A stretch of DNA of 64,000 nucleotides from Methylobacterium sp. WSM2598 (GTDB lineage: Bacteria; Pseudomonadota; Alphaproteobacteria; Rhizobiales; Beijerinckiaceae), in contig NZ_KB900609.1 of NCBI RefSeq assembly GCF_000379105.1, forward strand, positions 7,101,345 through 7,165,344. The letters are read 5' to 3'. Made by a program: the position numbers and the translations under genes. Below, one piece after another: positions 51,053 through 60,574 of the stretch. Numbering within the stretch: position 1 is the first letter of the stretch; the number at the start of each line of letters is the position of its first letter. The notes beneath the pieces were generated by a model. The model was not told where the DNA came from. It saw only the letters and a list, made by a program, of their open reading frames with translations, and did not search any database.

Positions 51053-52772
51053 CGGCCTGACGCGGGGCCTGACGCGGGGGCTGGCGAAGGGCCTGCCCGC
51101 CCTGCGGCGCGGGGCGGGGCGGACGGCCCCCGCCTCCCCGTCCGGGCTCCTGCCCTGGACGCTCGCCGCGGGCGCGACGGCGCTCCTGGTTCTGGCGCCG
51201 CTCGCGGCCCTCGCCGCGGAGGCGCTCCAGGGCTCGGGCGGGCTCTGGCCCCACCTCCTCGCCTACGTGCTGCCGCAGGCGGTGCGCGACACGGTGCTGC
51301 TCCTGGCGGGGGTCGGGCTCCTGGTGATCGCCATCGGCACCGGGGCGGCGTGGCTCGTCGCGGCCCACGACTTCCCCGGCCGGCGGATCCTCGACTGGGC
51401 GCTGCTGCTGCCGCTCGCGATGCCCACCTACATCGTGGCCTACGCCTATCTCGACCTGATGCACCCGATCGGCCCGGTGCCGAGCGCGATCCGGGCGATG
51501 CTCGGGGTCGCGCGCCCGCGCGACCTGATGCTGCCCGACATCCGCTCGCTGCCGGGCTGCGTCCTGCTCCTCGGCTTCGTGCTCTACCCCTACGTCTACC
51601 TGCCGACGCGGGCGCTGTTCCTGATGCAGTCGGCGAGCCTCGTCGAGGCCGGGCGCAGCCTCGGGCTCGGCCCGGCGGCGGTCTTCCGCCGGGTGGCGCT
51701 GCCCCTCGCCCGGCCCGCCATCGCCCTGGGGACCAGCCTCGCCCTGCTGGAGGCCCTCAACGACATCGGGGCGGCGGAATTCCTCGGCGTCCGCACCCTC
51801 ACGGTCTCGATCTACGCGACCTGGGTGAACCGCTCGGACCTGCCCGGCGCGGCCGCGATCGCGCTCGTGATGCTCCTCCTCGTGCTCGCCGTGATCGCGG
51901 TGGAGCGCTGGGCGCGGCGGCGGCGCGGCTACGCGGCGGCGGCGCAGCGGCCCCGGCGCATGGGCCGCCGCCGCCTCTCCGGGACCGCGGCCCTCGCGGC
52001 CTTCGGCCTCGGCCTCGTGCCGGTGACGGTCGGGTTCCTGGCGCCGGCCGGCCACGTCGCCGTCCAGGCGGCGCGGCGCCTGCACGGCGCGGGCGTCTCC
52101 CCGCAGATCCTCGCCGAGACCCTCCACACGCTCCTCTACGCGGGGCTGGCGACGCTGGTCGCCACCGGGCTCGGGCTCCTCGTCGCGGCGGGGCCGCGGC
52201 TCTTCGGGCGGGCGCTGACCTGGCGGGTGGCGCTGGTGCGCGGCGCCACCCTCGGCTACGCCGTGCCGGGGGCGATCCTGGCGATCGGGCTGATGCCGCC
52301 CCTCGCCGGCCTCGACGCCGCCCTCGACGGGGCGAGCCGGGCGCTCACCGGCGCGGGGCTCGGGCTCGTCGGGCTCGGCACCGGCGTCGCCCTGATCTAC
52401 GCCTACCTGGTGCGCTTCCTGGCGATCACGGTCGGCACCGGCGAGGCGGGGCTCGCCCGGGTGCCGCGCTCGCTCGGCGATGCCGGGCGCGTGCTCGGGC
52501 GGGGCGCGGCCGGGGTGCTGGCGCAGGTCTACCTGCCGCTGACCTGGCCGGCGGTGCTCGGCGGCGCCCTCCTGGTCTTCGTGGATTGCGTCAAGGAACT
52601 GCCCGCGACCCTGCTGTTGCGCCCGCTCAACGTCGAGACCCTCGCCACCCACCTGTACGGCGAGGCGGCGCGGGGCACCTACGAGGACGGGGCCGTGGCG
52701 GCGCTCCTTATCGTGGCGGTGGGCCTCGCCCCGGTCGCGGTGCTGCTGCGGACCTCGACCCCGAGGGCGTGA
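51033..52772 (+). CDS. fbpB: Iron(III) ABC transporter permease (fused double permease)
   Basis: The 579-aa protein has two permease modules in one chain, about twelve helices, as in FbpB/SfuB-type transporters. EAA-like loops are in VEAGRSLGLGPAAVFRRVAL (first half) and PRSLGDAGRVLGRGAAGVLA (second half). It starts at GTG 51033 inside the end of fbpA, and the first 20 residues repeat LTRG units (GLTRGLTRGLAKGLPAL). The gene is translationally coupled to fbpA. Confidence 0.92.
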   Translation: MSASTASGLTRGLTRGLAKGLPALRRGAGRTAPASPSGLLPWTLAAGATALLVLAPLAALAAEALQGSGGLWPHLLAYVLPQAVRDTVLLLAGVGLLVIAIGTGAAWLVAAHDFPGRRILDWALLLPLAMPTYIVAYAYLDLMHPIGPVPSAIRAMLGVARPRDLMLPDIRSLPGCVLLLGFVLYPYVYLPTRALFLMQSASLVEAGRSLGLGPAAVFRRVALPLARPAIALGTSLALLEALNDIGAAEFLGVRTLTVSIYATWVNRSDLPGAAAIALVMLLLVLAVIAVERWARRRRGYAAAAQRPRRMGRRRLSGTAALAAFGLGLVPVTVGFLAPAGHVAVQAARRLHGAGVSPQILAETLHTLLYAGLATLVATGLGLLVAAGPRLFGRALTWRVALVRGATLGYAVPGAILAIGLMPPLAGLDAALDGASRALTGAGLGLVGLGTGVALIYAYLVRFLAITVGTGEAGLARVPRSLGDAGRVLGRGAAGVLAQVYLPLTWPAVLGGALLVFVDCVKELPATLLLRPLNVETLATHLYGEAARGTYEDGAVAALLIVAVGLAPVAVLLRTSTPRA

Positions 52773-52802
52773 GCGCGCCCGGGGCGCGCCCGCGAAGCCG
52801 CG

Positions 52803-52984
52803 CATCATCCGACATCCGACGGACTGCGTCGCCATCTCCAATTCCGGCAATGCGGATGTCGGCCTCGCTCGAGCGCCGCGCGGGCGTGGCATACGACATC
52901 CGACGGATCGCGTCGCCATGCGGATGTCGGCGTCGCTCAGGCGCCGCGCGGGTTTCCGGACGCGATCGTCCGGACAGCGGATCA
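52803..52984. repeat. Composite palindromic element, copy 6, double, supplying a stop codon
   Basis: Two copies of the left module (GACATCCGACGGA.TGCGTCG, then GCCAT...CGGATGTC) lie at about 52,811-52,860 and 52,895-52,930. Each is followed by the core GGC(G/C)TCGCTC(A/G)(A/G)GCGCCGCG. The right module is a TCCGGACG...CGTCCGGA hairpin. The last TCA (52982-52984) forms the TGA stop of the monooxygenase gene. It lies between fbpB and that convergent gene. Confidence 0.8.
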
Positions 52985-54022
52985 GGCCAGCATGGCGCGC
53001 ACGAGCGGCGCGACGCGGCGCCCGTAGAGGTCGATGCAGCGCATCAGCCGGTCATGCGCGAGCGGGCCGGCGCTGTACTTGAGCTGGAAGCGCGACAGGC
53101 CGAGCGCGCGCGCCGTGGTGGCGATCTTGCGGGCGACCGTCTCGGGACCGCCGACGTAGAGCGAGCCGTGATCGGCCTCGCGCTCGAACTCGTCCCGGGT
53201 CAGGGGCGGCCAGCCGCGCTCGGCGCCGATGCGGTCGCGCATCCGCTTGTAATCGGGGAAGAGCTCCTCGCGGGCCTGCGCGTCGGTCTCGGCCACGTAG
53301 CCCGGCGAGTGGACGCCGATCGGCCGCACGGGCCGGCCGAGCTGGCTGTAGGCCCGGTGCGAGAGGTCCACGTAGGGCCGGAAGCGGGCCGGATCCCCGC
53401 CGATGATGGCGAGCATGAGCGGCATGTCGTGGCGGGCGGCGCGCACCACCGATTCGGGGCTGCCCCCGACGCCGATCCAGGCGGTGAGCGGCGCCTCCAG
53501 CGTCGGGAAGACGCGCTGCCCGCTCAGCGCCGCCCGGGTCGTCCCCCGCCACGTCACCGCCCCGCCCTTGAGCAGGGCCGCGAAGAGGTCGAGCTTCTCC
53601 TCGAACAGCGTCTCGTACTGGTCGAGGGCGTAGCCGAAGAGCGGGAAGGACTCGGTGAAGGAGCCCCGCCCCAGGATCACCTCGGCGCGCCCGTCCGAGA
53701 CGGCCTGGAGCGTCGCGAAGCGCTGGAACACCCGCACGGGATCGTCCGAGCTGAGCACCGTCACGGCCGAGCCGAGGCGGATCCGCCGCGTGCGCGCCGC
53801 GATCGCGGCGAGCAGGATCTCCGGGGAGGAGACGGCGAAATCGGCCCGGTGGTGCTCGCCGATGCCGAAGAAGTCGAGGCCCACCTCGTCGGCGAGCGCC
53901 GCCTCCTCGACGACGTCGCGGATGACCCGGGCATGCGGCAGGAGGCTCCCGTCCGGGGCGGCGGTCACGTCGCCGAACGTGTCGAGGCCGAGGGCGAGGG
54001 CGGAGGCGGGGCGAGGCGTCAT
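52982..54022 (-). CDS. Luciferase-like flavin monooxygenase (LLM class)
   Basis: The 346-aa TIM-barrel protein has the LLM pattern: LALGLDTFGDVT at the start, DEVGLDFFGIGEHHRADFAV, AARTRRIRLGSAVTVLSSDD, VRVFQRFATLQAVSDGRAEV, ILGRGSFTESFPLFGYALDQ, and a C-terminal YVGGPETVARKIATTARALG. These enzymes use reduced FMN or F420 with O2; the substrate is unknown. ATG 54022 starts the conserved part. A 16-bp tandem array lies about 70 bp upstream. Confidence 0.87.
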   Translation of the reverse strand: MTPRPASALALGLDTFGDVTAAPDGSLLPHARVIRDVVEEAALADEVGLDFFGIGEHHRADFAVSSPEILLAAIAARTRRIRLGSAVTVLSSDDPVRVFQRFATLQAVSDGRAEVILGRGSFTESFPLFGYALDQYETLFEEKLDLFAALLKGGAVTWRGTTRAALSGQRVFPTLEAPLTAWIGVGGSPESVVRAARHDMPLMLAIIGGDPARFRPYVDLSHRAYSQLGRPVRPIGVHSPGYVAETDAQAREELFPDYKRMRDRIGAERGWPPLTRDEFEREADHGSLYVGGPETVARKIATTARALGLSRFQLKYSAGPLAHDRLMRCIDLYGRRVAPLVRAMLA

Positions 54023-54089
54023 GGCCGTCAGGATGGGGGCGCGGCGGGGCTTTGGGAACGGGCCCCGGCGCAAGACCGTCCTTGCGCCC

Positions 54090-54170
54090 GCGCAAGGGCG
54101 GGGCCGCGCAAGGGCGGGGCCGCGCAAGGGCGGGGCCGCGCAAGGGCGGGGCGGCGCAGGGGCGGGGCGG
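54090..54170. repeat. 16-bp tandem array upstream of the monooxygenase gene
   Basis: GCGCAAGGGCGGGGCC is repeated at 54090-54105, 54106-54121, 54122-54137 and, with a last-base change, 54138-54153; a degenerate unit follows. It fills most of the spacer between the MFS gene stop and the monooxygenase start (both leftward). Confidence 0.95.
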
Positions 54171-54187
54171 CCGCGCGGGCGGGCGGC

Positions 54188-55432
54188 TCAGGCGGGGGCG
54201 AGGCGGCCGCGCGCGGCCCGCCGCTGCACCAGCCAGAGGCCGATCGCGACCGTGACGAGGTTCCACAGCAGGCCGTGCGCGAAGGCCGCTGCGTAGGTGC
54301 CGGTGAGGTCGAAGATCACGCCGGAGAGCCAGCCGCCGAGCGCCATGCCGACGAGCGTCGCCATGATCACGATCCCGACCCGCGCCCCCGCCTCCGCGGG
54401 CGGGAAGAGTTCGCGCACGATGATGGCGTAGGCCGGCACGATGCCGCCCTGGAACAGGCCGAACAGGGCCGAGACCACGTAGAGCGAGGTCAGGCCGTCG
54501 AAGACGAGGTAGAGGGCGAGGGCCGCGCCCTGCAGCACCGCGCCGAGGAGCAGCGTGGCGACGCCGCCGATCCGGTCGGCGAGGAGGCCGGAGGCGAGGC
54601 GGCTGACGATGCCGCAGGCGAGCATGAGCGAGAGCATCTCGGCCCCGCGGGCGACGCCGTAGCCGAGGTCGCCGCAATAGGCGACGATGTGGACCTGGGG
54701 CATCGCCATGGCGACGCAGCAGGACAGGCCCGAGAGGGCGAGCAGGCCCTGCAGGAGGCCGGGCCGGATCCCGACCGCGTGGCCGGCGCCGGGGCCGCCG
54801 CGGGCCGCCCCGGTCCCGGCCTGCGACGGGGGCCTGCGGCGCATCATCAGGGCGAGCGGCAGCATGGTGACGAGGCAGGCGAGGCCGAGCCCCGCCTGCG
54901 TCGCGCGCCAGCCGACCTCCGCGACGGCGTGCTGCACGAGGGGCGGCCAGACCGTGCCGGCGAGGTAGTTGCCGGCGGCGCAGATCGAGACCGCGATGCC
55001 GCGCCGGCGGGCGAACCACAGGGAGGTGTCGGCCATCAGCGGCGCGAAGGCGCAGGAACTGCCGACCCCGATGAGGAGCCCCTGCGCCAGGGCGAAGGGC
55101 CAGAGGCTGCCGGCGAGCGCGGTGGCGCCGTAGCCCGCCGCGAGGGTGAGGCTGCCGAGGAGGAGCGGCGCCGCGATGCCGAAGCGGTCGGCGAGCCGCC
55201 CCATCGCGACCCCGCCGAGGGCGAAGCCGAGCATCGTGAGCGTGTAGGGCAGCGAGGCCGCGGCCCGGTCGATGCCGAATTCCGCCTGCACGGCGGGGAG
55301 CACCACCACGACGGACCACATGCCGACGCCGCCGATCGTGGTGAGCAGCACCGCGACGGCGAGGCGCCGCCACGCGGCGGGGGAATCCGGGCGATCGGCC
55401 GCGATCGGGGCCGGCGCGACAGGGGCGTTCAC
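54188..55432 (-). CDS. MFS transporter, monocarboxylate/oxalate-formate-like
   Basis: This 414-aa carrier has about twelve helices. The pattern MWSVVVVLPAVQAEFGIDRA, LGGVAMGRLADRFGIAAPLL and SLWFARRRGIAVSICAAGNY resembles the OFA/MCT-like group, which moves small organic acids. The FARRRGIA motif in helix 5 is typical. The substrate is not determined. Start is GTG 55432 (VNAPVAPAPIA); longer starts add only low-complexity sequence. Confidence 0.83.
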   Translation of the reverse strand: MNAPVAPAPIAADRPDSPAAWRRLAVAVLLTTIGGVGMWSVVVVLPAVQAEFGIDRAAASLPYTLTMLGFALGGVAMGRLADRFGIAAPLLLGSLTLAAGYGATALAGSLWPFALAQGLLIGVGSSCAFAPLMADTSLWFARRRGIAVSICAAGNYLAGTVWPPLVQHAVAEVGWRATQAGLGLACLVTMLPLALMMRRRPPSQAGTGAARGGPGAGHAVGIRPGLLQGLLALSGLSCCVAMAMPQVHIVAYCGDLGYGVARGAEMLSLMLACGIVSRLASGLLADRIGGVATLLLGAVLQGAALALYLVFDGLTSLYVVSALFGLFQGGIVPAYAIIVRELFPPAEAGARVGIVIMATLVGMALGGWLSGVIFDLTGTYAAAFAHGLLWNLVTVAIGLWLVQRRAARGRLAPA

Positions 55433-55852
55433 GGGAGGCGTGTCCTCGGGCGGGGCGCGGCCCGGTTCTGCGCCGGGTCCGGGCGGGAGGACCCCTCCTA
55501 GCAGGGGAGCCGTCTCCGGAGGAGCGAGCCGGGCGCAGCCCGGATCGGCGTCCCACGGGGGTCGGGGGCCGCCGGGACATCGGCTGCCCCCGGGCAGGGT
55601 CGGGCAGGGCCCGGCCCATCGCCCGGTTCGGCTTCGCGCATGCCGGGTCCTGACCCGGTCCAAGCGCGCCTTGCGTGGCCCGCGCCCCGCCCTGCACGCC
55701 GGACGGCCCCGGAGCGAGGGGGCCGGCCGCCGCGGGCGCCCGAGCATCATGCGCCGGAGCGGTCACCTTTTCGGCGGCGAACCGAAGGACCGCGTCAGCG
55801 AAAGCCGATGCGAAGGCAAAAGATCAAGCAGGATCGCCGCCTGCCGTTCCGC
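55433..55852. other. Spacer upstream of the MFS gene, no gene seen
   Basis: About 420 bases have no supported gene. The composition is even and GC-rich. The MFS promoter should be at its left end. At its right end begin two REP-like elements. Confidence 0.35.
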
Positions 55853-55956
55853 CTAGAGCAGGGTTCGATCAAGTTGCAACGGAACCCTGCTCTCGGTCTT
55901 TGATTTTGCCGCATTGTCTTCGACGAACCGGCATCCCCTTCGCCGGACAATGCTCT
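55853..55956. repeat. REP-like double palindrome (AGAGC/GCTCT family), second copy
   Basis: Hairpin one is AGAGCAGGGTTC (55855-55866) with GAACCCTGCTCT (55882-55893). Hairpin two is GCATTGTC (55911-55918) with GACAATGC (55946-55953) and an inner CGGC/GCCG stem. The spacer TTTGATTTTGCC matches that of the copy at 5,481-5,583. Confidence 0.8.
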
Positions 55957-56045
55957 AAGCAGAACTGCGCCATGCAATTCTGCTTAGACTCTTGTTTTCG
56001 CATCATTTTTGCCGCCGAACTGGTGACCACTTCGGCGGATGATGC
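55957..56045. repeat. Two further palindromes next to scoB
   Basis: AGCAGAA...TTCTGCT (55958-55984) is one hairpin. GCATCAT (56000-56006) with ATGATGC (56039-56045) and inner CCGCCGAA/TTCGGCGG forms another. The last ends directly before the scoB stop codon (TTA 56046-56048 on this strand) and may end its transcription. Confidence 0.75.
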
Positions 56046-56711
<666 letters not shown>

Positions 56712-56727
56712 GGGAATCCTCCTGATC

Positions 56728-57459
56728 CTAGATCGCGCCGCCGCCGGTCGCGGCGGCCTCGGGGCGCTTGCGGGTGGTGCGCTGCTCGATGCGCTTCTGC
56801 GGGTTCTGCAGGTGGATCATCCGCTTCACGAACACGCCCGGCGTCACGATGTGGTCGGGGTCGATCTCGCCCGGCTGCACGAGGTGCTCGACCTGCGCCA
56901 CCGTCATGCGCGAGGCCGTCGCCATCATCGGGTTGAAGTTGCGGGCGGTCTTCCGATAGACGAGGTTGCCCTCGGTATCGCCCTTCCAGGCGTGGACGAG
57001 CGAGATGTCGGCGAAGAGCCCGCGCTCCATCACGTAGTGCTCGCCGTCGAACTCGCGCACCTCCTTGCCCTCGGCGATCAGGGTGCCGACGCCGGTCTTG
57101 GTGAAGAAGGCCGGGATGCCCGCCCCACCGGCCCGGATGCGCTCGGCGAGCGTGCCCTGCGGGTTGAACTCGATCTCGAGCTCGCCCGCGAGGTACTGCG
57201 TCGCGAAGGTCTTGTTCTCGCCGACGTAGGACGAGATCATCTTCCGGATCTGGCGCGTCTCGAGCAGGACGCCGAGGCCGACACCGTCGATGCCCGCGTT
57301 GTTCGAGATGACCGTGAGGTCCTTGGCGCCGCTCTCGCGCACCGCGTCGATCAGAACGTCCGGGATGCCGCACAGGCCGAAACCGCCGGCCATGATCGTC
57401 ATGCCGTCCCGCAGCAGGCCCGCCAGGGCTGCCGTGGCGTCGGGATATACCTTCTTCAT
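56728..57459 (-). CDS. scoA: 3-oxoacid CoA-transferase, alpha subunit
   Basis: The 243-aa subunit binds CoA with the glycine-rich IMAGGFGLCGIPDVLIDAVR. LTVISNNAGIDGVGLGVLLE, TGVGTLIAEGKEVREFDGEH and TARNFNPMMATASRMTVAQV follow the family. ATG 57459 (MKKVYPDATAAL) gives the usual N-terminus; ATG 57465 is an alternative, with AGGAGAGGG just before. Upstream lie two GC hairpins and a 22-bp direct repeat. With scoB it forms a two-gene operon for ketone-body or aromatic catabolism. Confidence 0.95.
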   Translation of the reverse strand: MKKVYPDATAALAGLLRDGMTIMAGGFGLCGIPDVLIDAVRESGAKDLTVISNNAGIDGVGLGVLLETRQIRKMISSYVGENKTFATQYLAGELEIEFNPQGTLAERIRAGGAGIPAFFTKTGVGTLIAEGKEVREFDGEHYVMERGLFADISLVHAWKGDTEGNLVYRKTARNFNPMMATASRMTVAQVEHLVQPGEIDPDHIVTPGVFVKRMIHLQNPQKRIEQRTTRKRPEAAATGGGAI

Positions 57460-57508
57460 CTCCATCCCTCTCCTGCGCCGGATCTTCGCGGATCCCGCGC
57501 CTGCCGCC

Positions 57509-57701
57509 CCCGCCTCCCGCATGAGGCGGGCTGCCGCCCTCGCCCCCCGCGGGGGGCGGGTTCCTTCTTAAGCACCGAACGGGCGCACGGTCACGGGGGC
57601 GCGCGCGAAAACCGGCACGCTCCCGGTGGCCCGCCCTGCGACGCGGGCACCCCGCTTGGCAAGCGGCGCGCCGCGGGCCGGCAAGCGGCGCGCCGCGGGC
57701 C
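57509..57701. other. Hairpin-rich leader upstream of scoA
   Basis: CCCGCCT...AGGCGGG (57509-57530) and the perfect 18-bp palindrome CGCCCCCCGCGGGGGGCG (57541-57558) precede scoA on its strand. Further out, a 22-bp unit (starting GGCAAGCGGCGCGCC) is repeated exactly at 57658-57679 and 57680-57701. The hairpins could act in attenuation or simply be repeats. Confidence 0.5.
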
Positions 57702-57866
57702 GCCGGTGGCATGCCCCCGGCCGGCAGGGGACGGGCCGCGCCCCGGCTGAAGACAAACCCGGCGCGAGGGTCTATGGGAGAAGAGAGGGTTGGCGCGCGC
57801 GCCGGCTGCCCGCGGGCGGCCGGCCGTGCAGGGCACGTGTCGGGTCACACCATCAGCCGGGGAGCG

Positions 57867-59609
57867 ATGTCGCGCCGATCCATCCTGGTCCTCTCCGGCG
57901 GCGCCTGCGCGGTGGCGCTCGCCGTCGCGGCCTGCCAATCCTGGACCGTGGCGACGCCGCCGGCCGTCGCCTTCGTGGGCCGCCACCTCGCCCGTGCCTA
58001 CGGGCTCGGCTTCGAGGCGGACGGGCCGACCAGCCTCGCCCTGCTGCCGGCGCCGCGCCTGACCTTCCGGGGCGTGCGGCTGCGCAACGGCGAGCGGCTC
58101 CTGGCCGAGACCTCCAGCCTCGACATGCAGCTCGGCCTCGGCGGCCTGCTCATCGGGCAGGCGGAGGCGGCGGCGGTGACGCTCACGGGCGCCCGCCTCA
58201 TCCTGCCCGACGCGGACGACCGCTGGGCCGCGCCCTTCGCCCGGCTGACCGCGCGCCTCGCCGCGGGCGCGAGGCCCCTGCGCCGGCTCTCCCTCAGCGG
58301 GGGCCGGATCGCGGCGGGCGAGACCGGCCCGGACCGCCTCAGCGACGTCACCCTCTCGGCGAGCTGGCCGCGGGCCGGCGCCGGGCTCGACCTCACCGGC
58401 CGCTTCGCGTGGCGCGGCGTGCCGACCACGGTGGCGCTGGCCGCCGCCCGGCCCCTCGACCTCGCCCGGGGGGGCGCGAGCCCGCTCCGGGCCGCCCTGG
58501 CCTGGCCCTCGGGCAGCCTCGACCTCGACGGGACGGGCAGGTGGCAGGAGGGGCCGGCGCTCACCGGCGAGGGCCGGTTCTCGACCGACGCCCTGCCGGA
58601 GGTGCTGGGGTGGCTCGGCTGCCGCGCGCCCCTCTCCCCCCTCCTCGGCCGCGTCAGCCTGGAGGGCCGCGTCGAGGCCCGCCCGGGCGAGGTGGCGATG
58701 CCGGCCCTGCACCTCGTCCTGGCGGGCAGCGCCTTCGACGGGGCGGGCGCGGCGTCCCTGGGGCCGGACGGCCGGCTCGCCCTCTCGGGCACGCTCGCGG
58801 CCGAGCGGCTCGATCTCCCGGGCCTTCCATCCGGGATCGGGGCGGAGGCGCTCTTCGCCCTGGCGCGCTGGACCGAGGGCGACCTCGACCTGCGGCTCTC
58901 GGCGGCGGCGGCGCGGCTCGGCCCCGTCGAGGCGGAGGACGTGGCGGCGGGCCTGCTCGTGCGGGCCGGGGCGGTGGAGGCGAGCCTCGGGCGCGCCACC
59001 CTGCAGGGCGGCACCGTCAAGGGCCGGGCCGTGCTGCTCGATGCCGGGGCGGGCGGGCTCGAAGTCAAGCTCCAGGGCAACCTCGACCGGGTCGAGATCG
59101 GCCCCCTGCTGGCGGATCTCGGCCTCGGCCGCGGCTTCGGCGGCCGGGTGCAGGGCAGCCTCGCCCTCGACGCGACGGGCGGCGACCTCGCGGCGATGAC
59201 CCGCCGCCTCGGCGGGCGGGTCGCCGTCACGGTGGAGGACGGGGAGATCGCGGGGCTGAGCCTCGCCGAGGCGCCGGGCGTCGATCCCGTCCTGCGCCGG
59301 GGCGGCCGCCTGCCCTTCGAGCGCGCCCAGGTGACGCTCGGCGTGACCGGCGGGCTCGGCGAGATCGCGCAGGGGCAGGTGCGCACCGCGCTCTCGGCGC
59401 TCGCCCTGCGCGGGCAGATCGGCCTCGCCGAGCGGCGCCTCGCCGCCCAGGTGGAGCCGAGCGCCCGCGACGTCCTGCGCGGCGGCGACGCGAGGCCCGC
59501 GCTCTACGAACTCGCGGGCGCCTGGGCGGCGCCGCGCCTGCGGCTCCTCTCCCCGTCCCGCCCGGCCGGCCAGGGCCTGCCCACCGCCGCGAGCGCCTAC
59601 GCGCCGTGA
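57867..59609 (+). CDS. AsmA-like envelope protein
   Basis: The 580-aa protein has an N-terminal hydrophobic anchor with a possible lipoprotein-like Cys (SGGACAVALAVAACQSW). A long repetitive beta-rich part follows and the C-terminal AsmA_2 region: AVTVEDGEIAGLSLAEAPG, RGGRLPFERAQVTLGVTGGL, LALRGQIGLAERRLAAQVEP. AsmA-type proteins are thought to move or position lipids between membranes. The start at ATG 57867 has GGGGAGCG upstream. It is convergent with the sirtuin gene, 19 bp away. Confidence 0.82.
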   Translation: MSRRSILVLSGGACAVALAVAACQSWTVATPPAVAFVGRHLARAYGLGFEADGPTSLALLPAPRLTFRGVRLRNGERLLAETSSLDMQLGLGGLLIGQAEAAAVTLTGARLILPDADDRWAAPFARLTARLAAGARPLRRLSLSGGRIAAGETGPDRLSDVTLSASWPRAGAGLDLTGRFAWRGVPTTVALAAARPLDLARGGASPLRAALAWPSGSLDLDGTGRWQEGPALTGEGRFSTDALPEVLGWLGCRAPLSPLLGRVSLEGRVEARPGEVAMPALHLVLAGSAFDGAGAASLGPDGRLALSGTLAAERLDLPGLPSGIGAEALFALARWTEGDLDLRLSAAAARLGPVEAEDVAAGLLVRAGAVEASLGRATLQGGTVKGRAVLLDAGAGGLEVKLQGNLDRVEIGPLLADLGLGRGFGGRVQGSLALDATGGDLAAMTRRLGGRVAVTVEDGEIAGLSLAEAPGVDPVLRRGGRLPFERAQVTLGVTGGLGEIAQGQVRTALSALALRGQIGLAERRLAAQVEPSARDVLRGGDARPALYELAGAWAAPRLRLLSPSRPAGQGLPTAASAYAP

Positions 59610-59628
59610 GGCGGCCCCGCCGGCCCGG

Positions 59629-60354
59629 TCAGCCCTCCCCGCCCAGCACCGAGGCGACGAAGGCCGGCACGGCCTCGGTGGCCGGGCCGTAGGCGGCGCT
59701 GTCGAAGGTGCGGGCCGTGTCGGAGGGTTCGAGGTTGATCTCGTGGGTCGGGATGCCGCGCCGGCGCGCCCGCGCCACGAATCCCGCCGCCGGGTAGACC
59801 GCCCCCGAGGTGCCGATCGCCACGAAGCGGTCGGCGGCCGCCAGCCCCTCCTCGACGGCGTCGAGGTGGAGCGGGACCTCGCCGAACCAGACCACGGCCG
59901 GGCGCATCCCGCCGCCCCGCCCGCAGGATGGGCAGGGCGTGTCCACCGTCAGATCCTCCTCCCAGCGCGCCTCGGCCCCGCAGGCGAGGCAGCGCGCGCG
60001 CAGGATCTCGCCGTGCATGTGCACCACCGCCCGCGCGCCGCCGCGCTCGTGCAAATCGTCCACGTTCTGCGTGCACAGGAAGAGCCGCCCGCCCCGCGCG
60101 GCGAGGCCCGCCTCGAGCCGCGCCAGCGCCCGGTGCGCGGCGTTCGGGGCGGCCTCGCGCACGCCGCGCCGCCGCAGGTTGTAGAAGGCGTGGACCTCCT
60201 CGGGATCGGCCGCGAAGGCTTCCGGCGTCGCGAGACGGGCCGGATCGAACCGGTGCCACAGCCCGCCCCGGTCGCGGAAGGTGCCGAGGCCGCTCTCGGC
60301 CGAGATGCCGGCCCCGGTGAGCACGAAGATGTTCACGCCCGGCCGCCCGCGCAT
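59629..60354 (-). CDS. cobB: NAD-dependent protein deacylase (Sir2/CobB type)
   Basis: The 241-aa sirtuin removes acyl groups from lysines using NAD+. NAD binding: TGAGISAESGLGTFRDRGGL and LCTQNVDDLHERGG. The catalytic His is in VHMHGEI. Zinc Cys pairs: ARCLACGAE and PCPSCGRG. Tyr58 and Arg61 (FYNLRR) match the class III pair that binds succinyl and malonyl lysine, so desuccinylase activity is likely. ATG 60354 is the best start, GTG 60336 is possible. Confidence 0.92.
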   Translation of the reverse strand: MRGRPGVNIFVLTGAGISAESGLGTFRDRGGLWHRFDPARLATPEAFAADPEEVHAFYNLRRRGVREAAPNAAHRALARLEAGLAARGGRLFLCTQNVDDLHERGGARAVVHMHGEILRARCLACGAEARWEEDLTVDTPCPSCGRGGGMRPAVVWFGEVPLHLDAVEEGLAAADRFVAIGTSGAVYPAAGFVARARRRGIPTHEINLEPSDTARTFDSAAYGPATEAVPAFVASVLGGEG

Positions 60355-60457
60355 TGGCCGCGGCCGCCGACGGGCCGCCGGAGGATCTTCCCTGAACTTG
60401 CCGCGCCGGCCGGATCGCGCGCCGTTGACGGCGCGTTTGCGCCCCAGATCTCATCCA

Positions 60458-60486
60458 TTGACACTTTATCAACTCCCCGCATGGAC
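60458..60486 (+). promoter_or_regulatory. Possible sigma-70-like promoter
   Basis: TTGACA (60458-60463) is followed 17 bases later by ATGGAC, a weak -10 match. It precedes the hypothetical gene at 60,575 by about 90 bp in the right orientation. The -35 is perfect but the -10 is poor, so this is only a candidate. Confidence 0.3.
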
Positions 60487-60574
60487 AAGTGAGGCGTCTC
60501 ATCCTAAGTGAGGGGCAGGCGTCCGCGCAGCATGCGGCGGGCCCTATCCCGAACAGACCGCTTCAGGACATTCG

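Noticed and set aside
51350..55501. A 1,383-codon + strand open frame
   Set aside because: It overlaps fbpB in another frame and runs antisense to the monooxygenase and MFS genes; it even translates repeat elements and tandem arrays.
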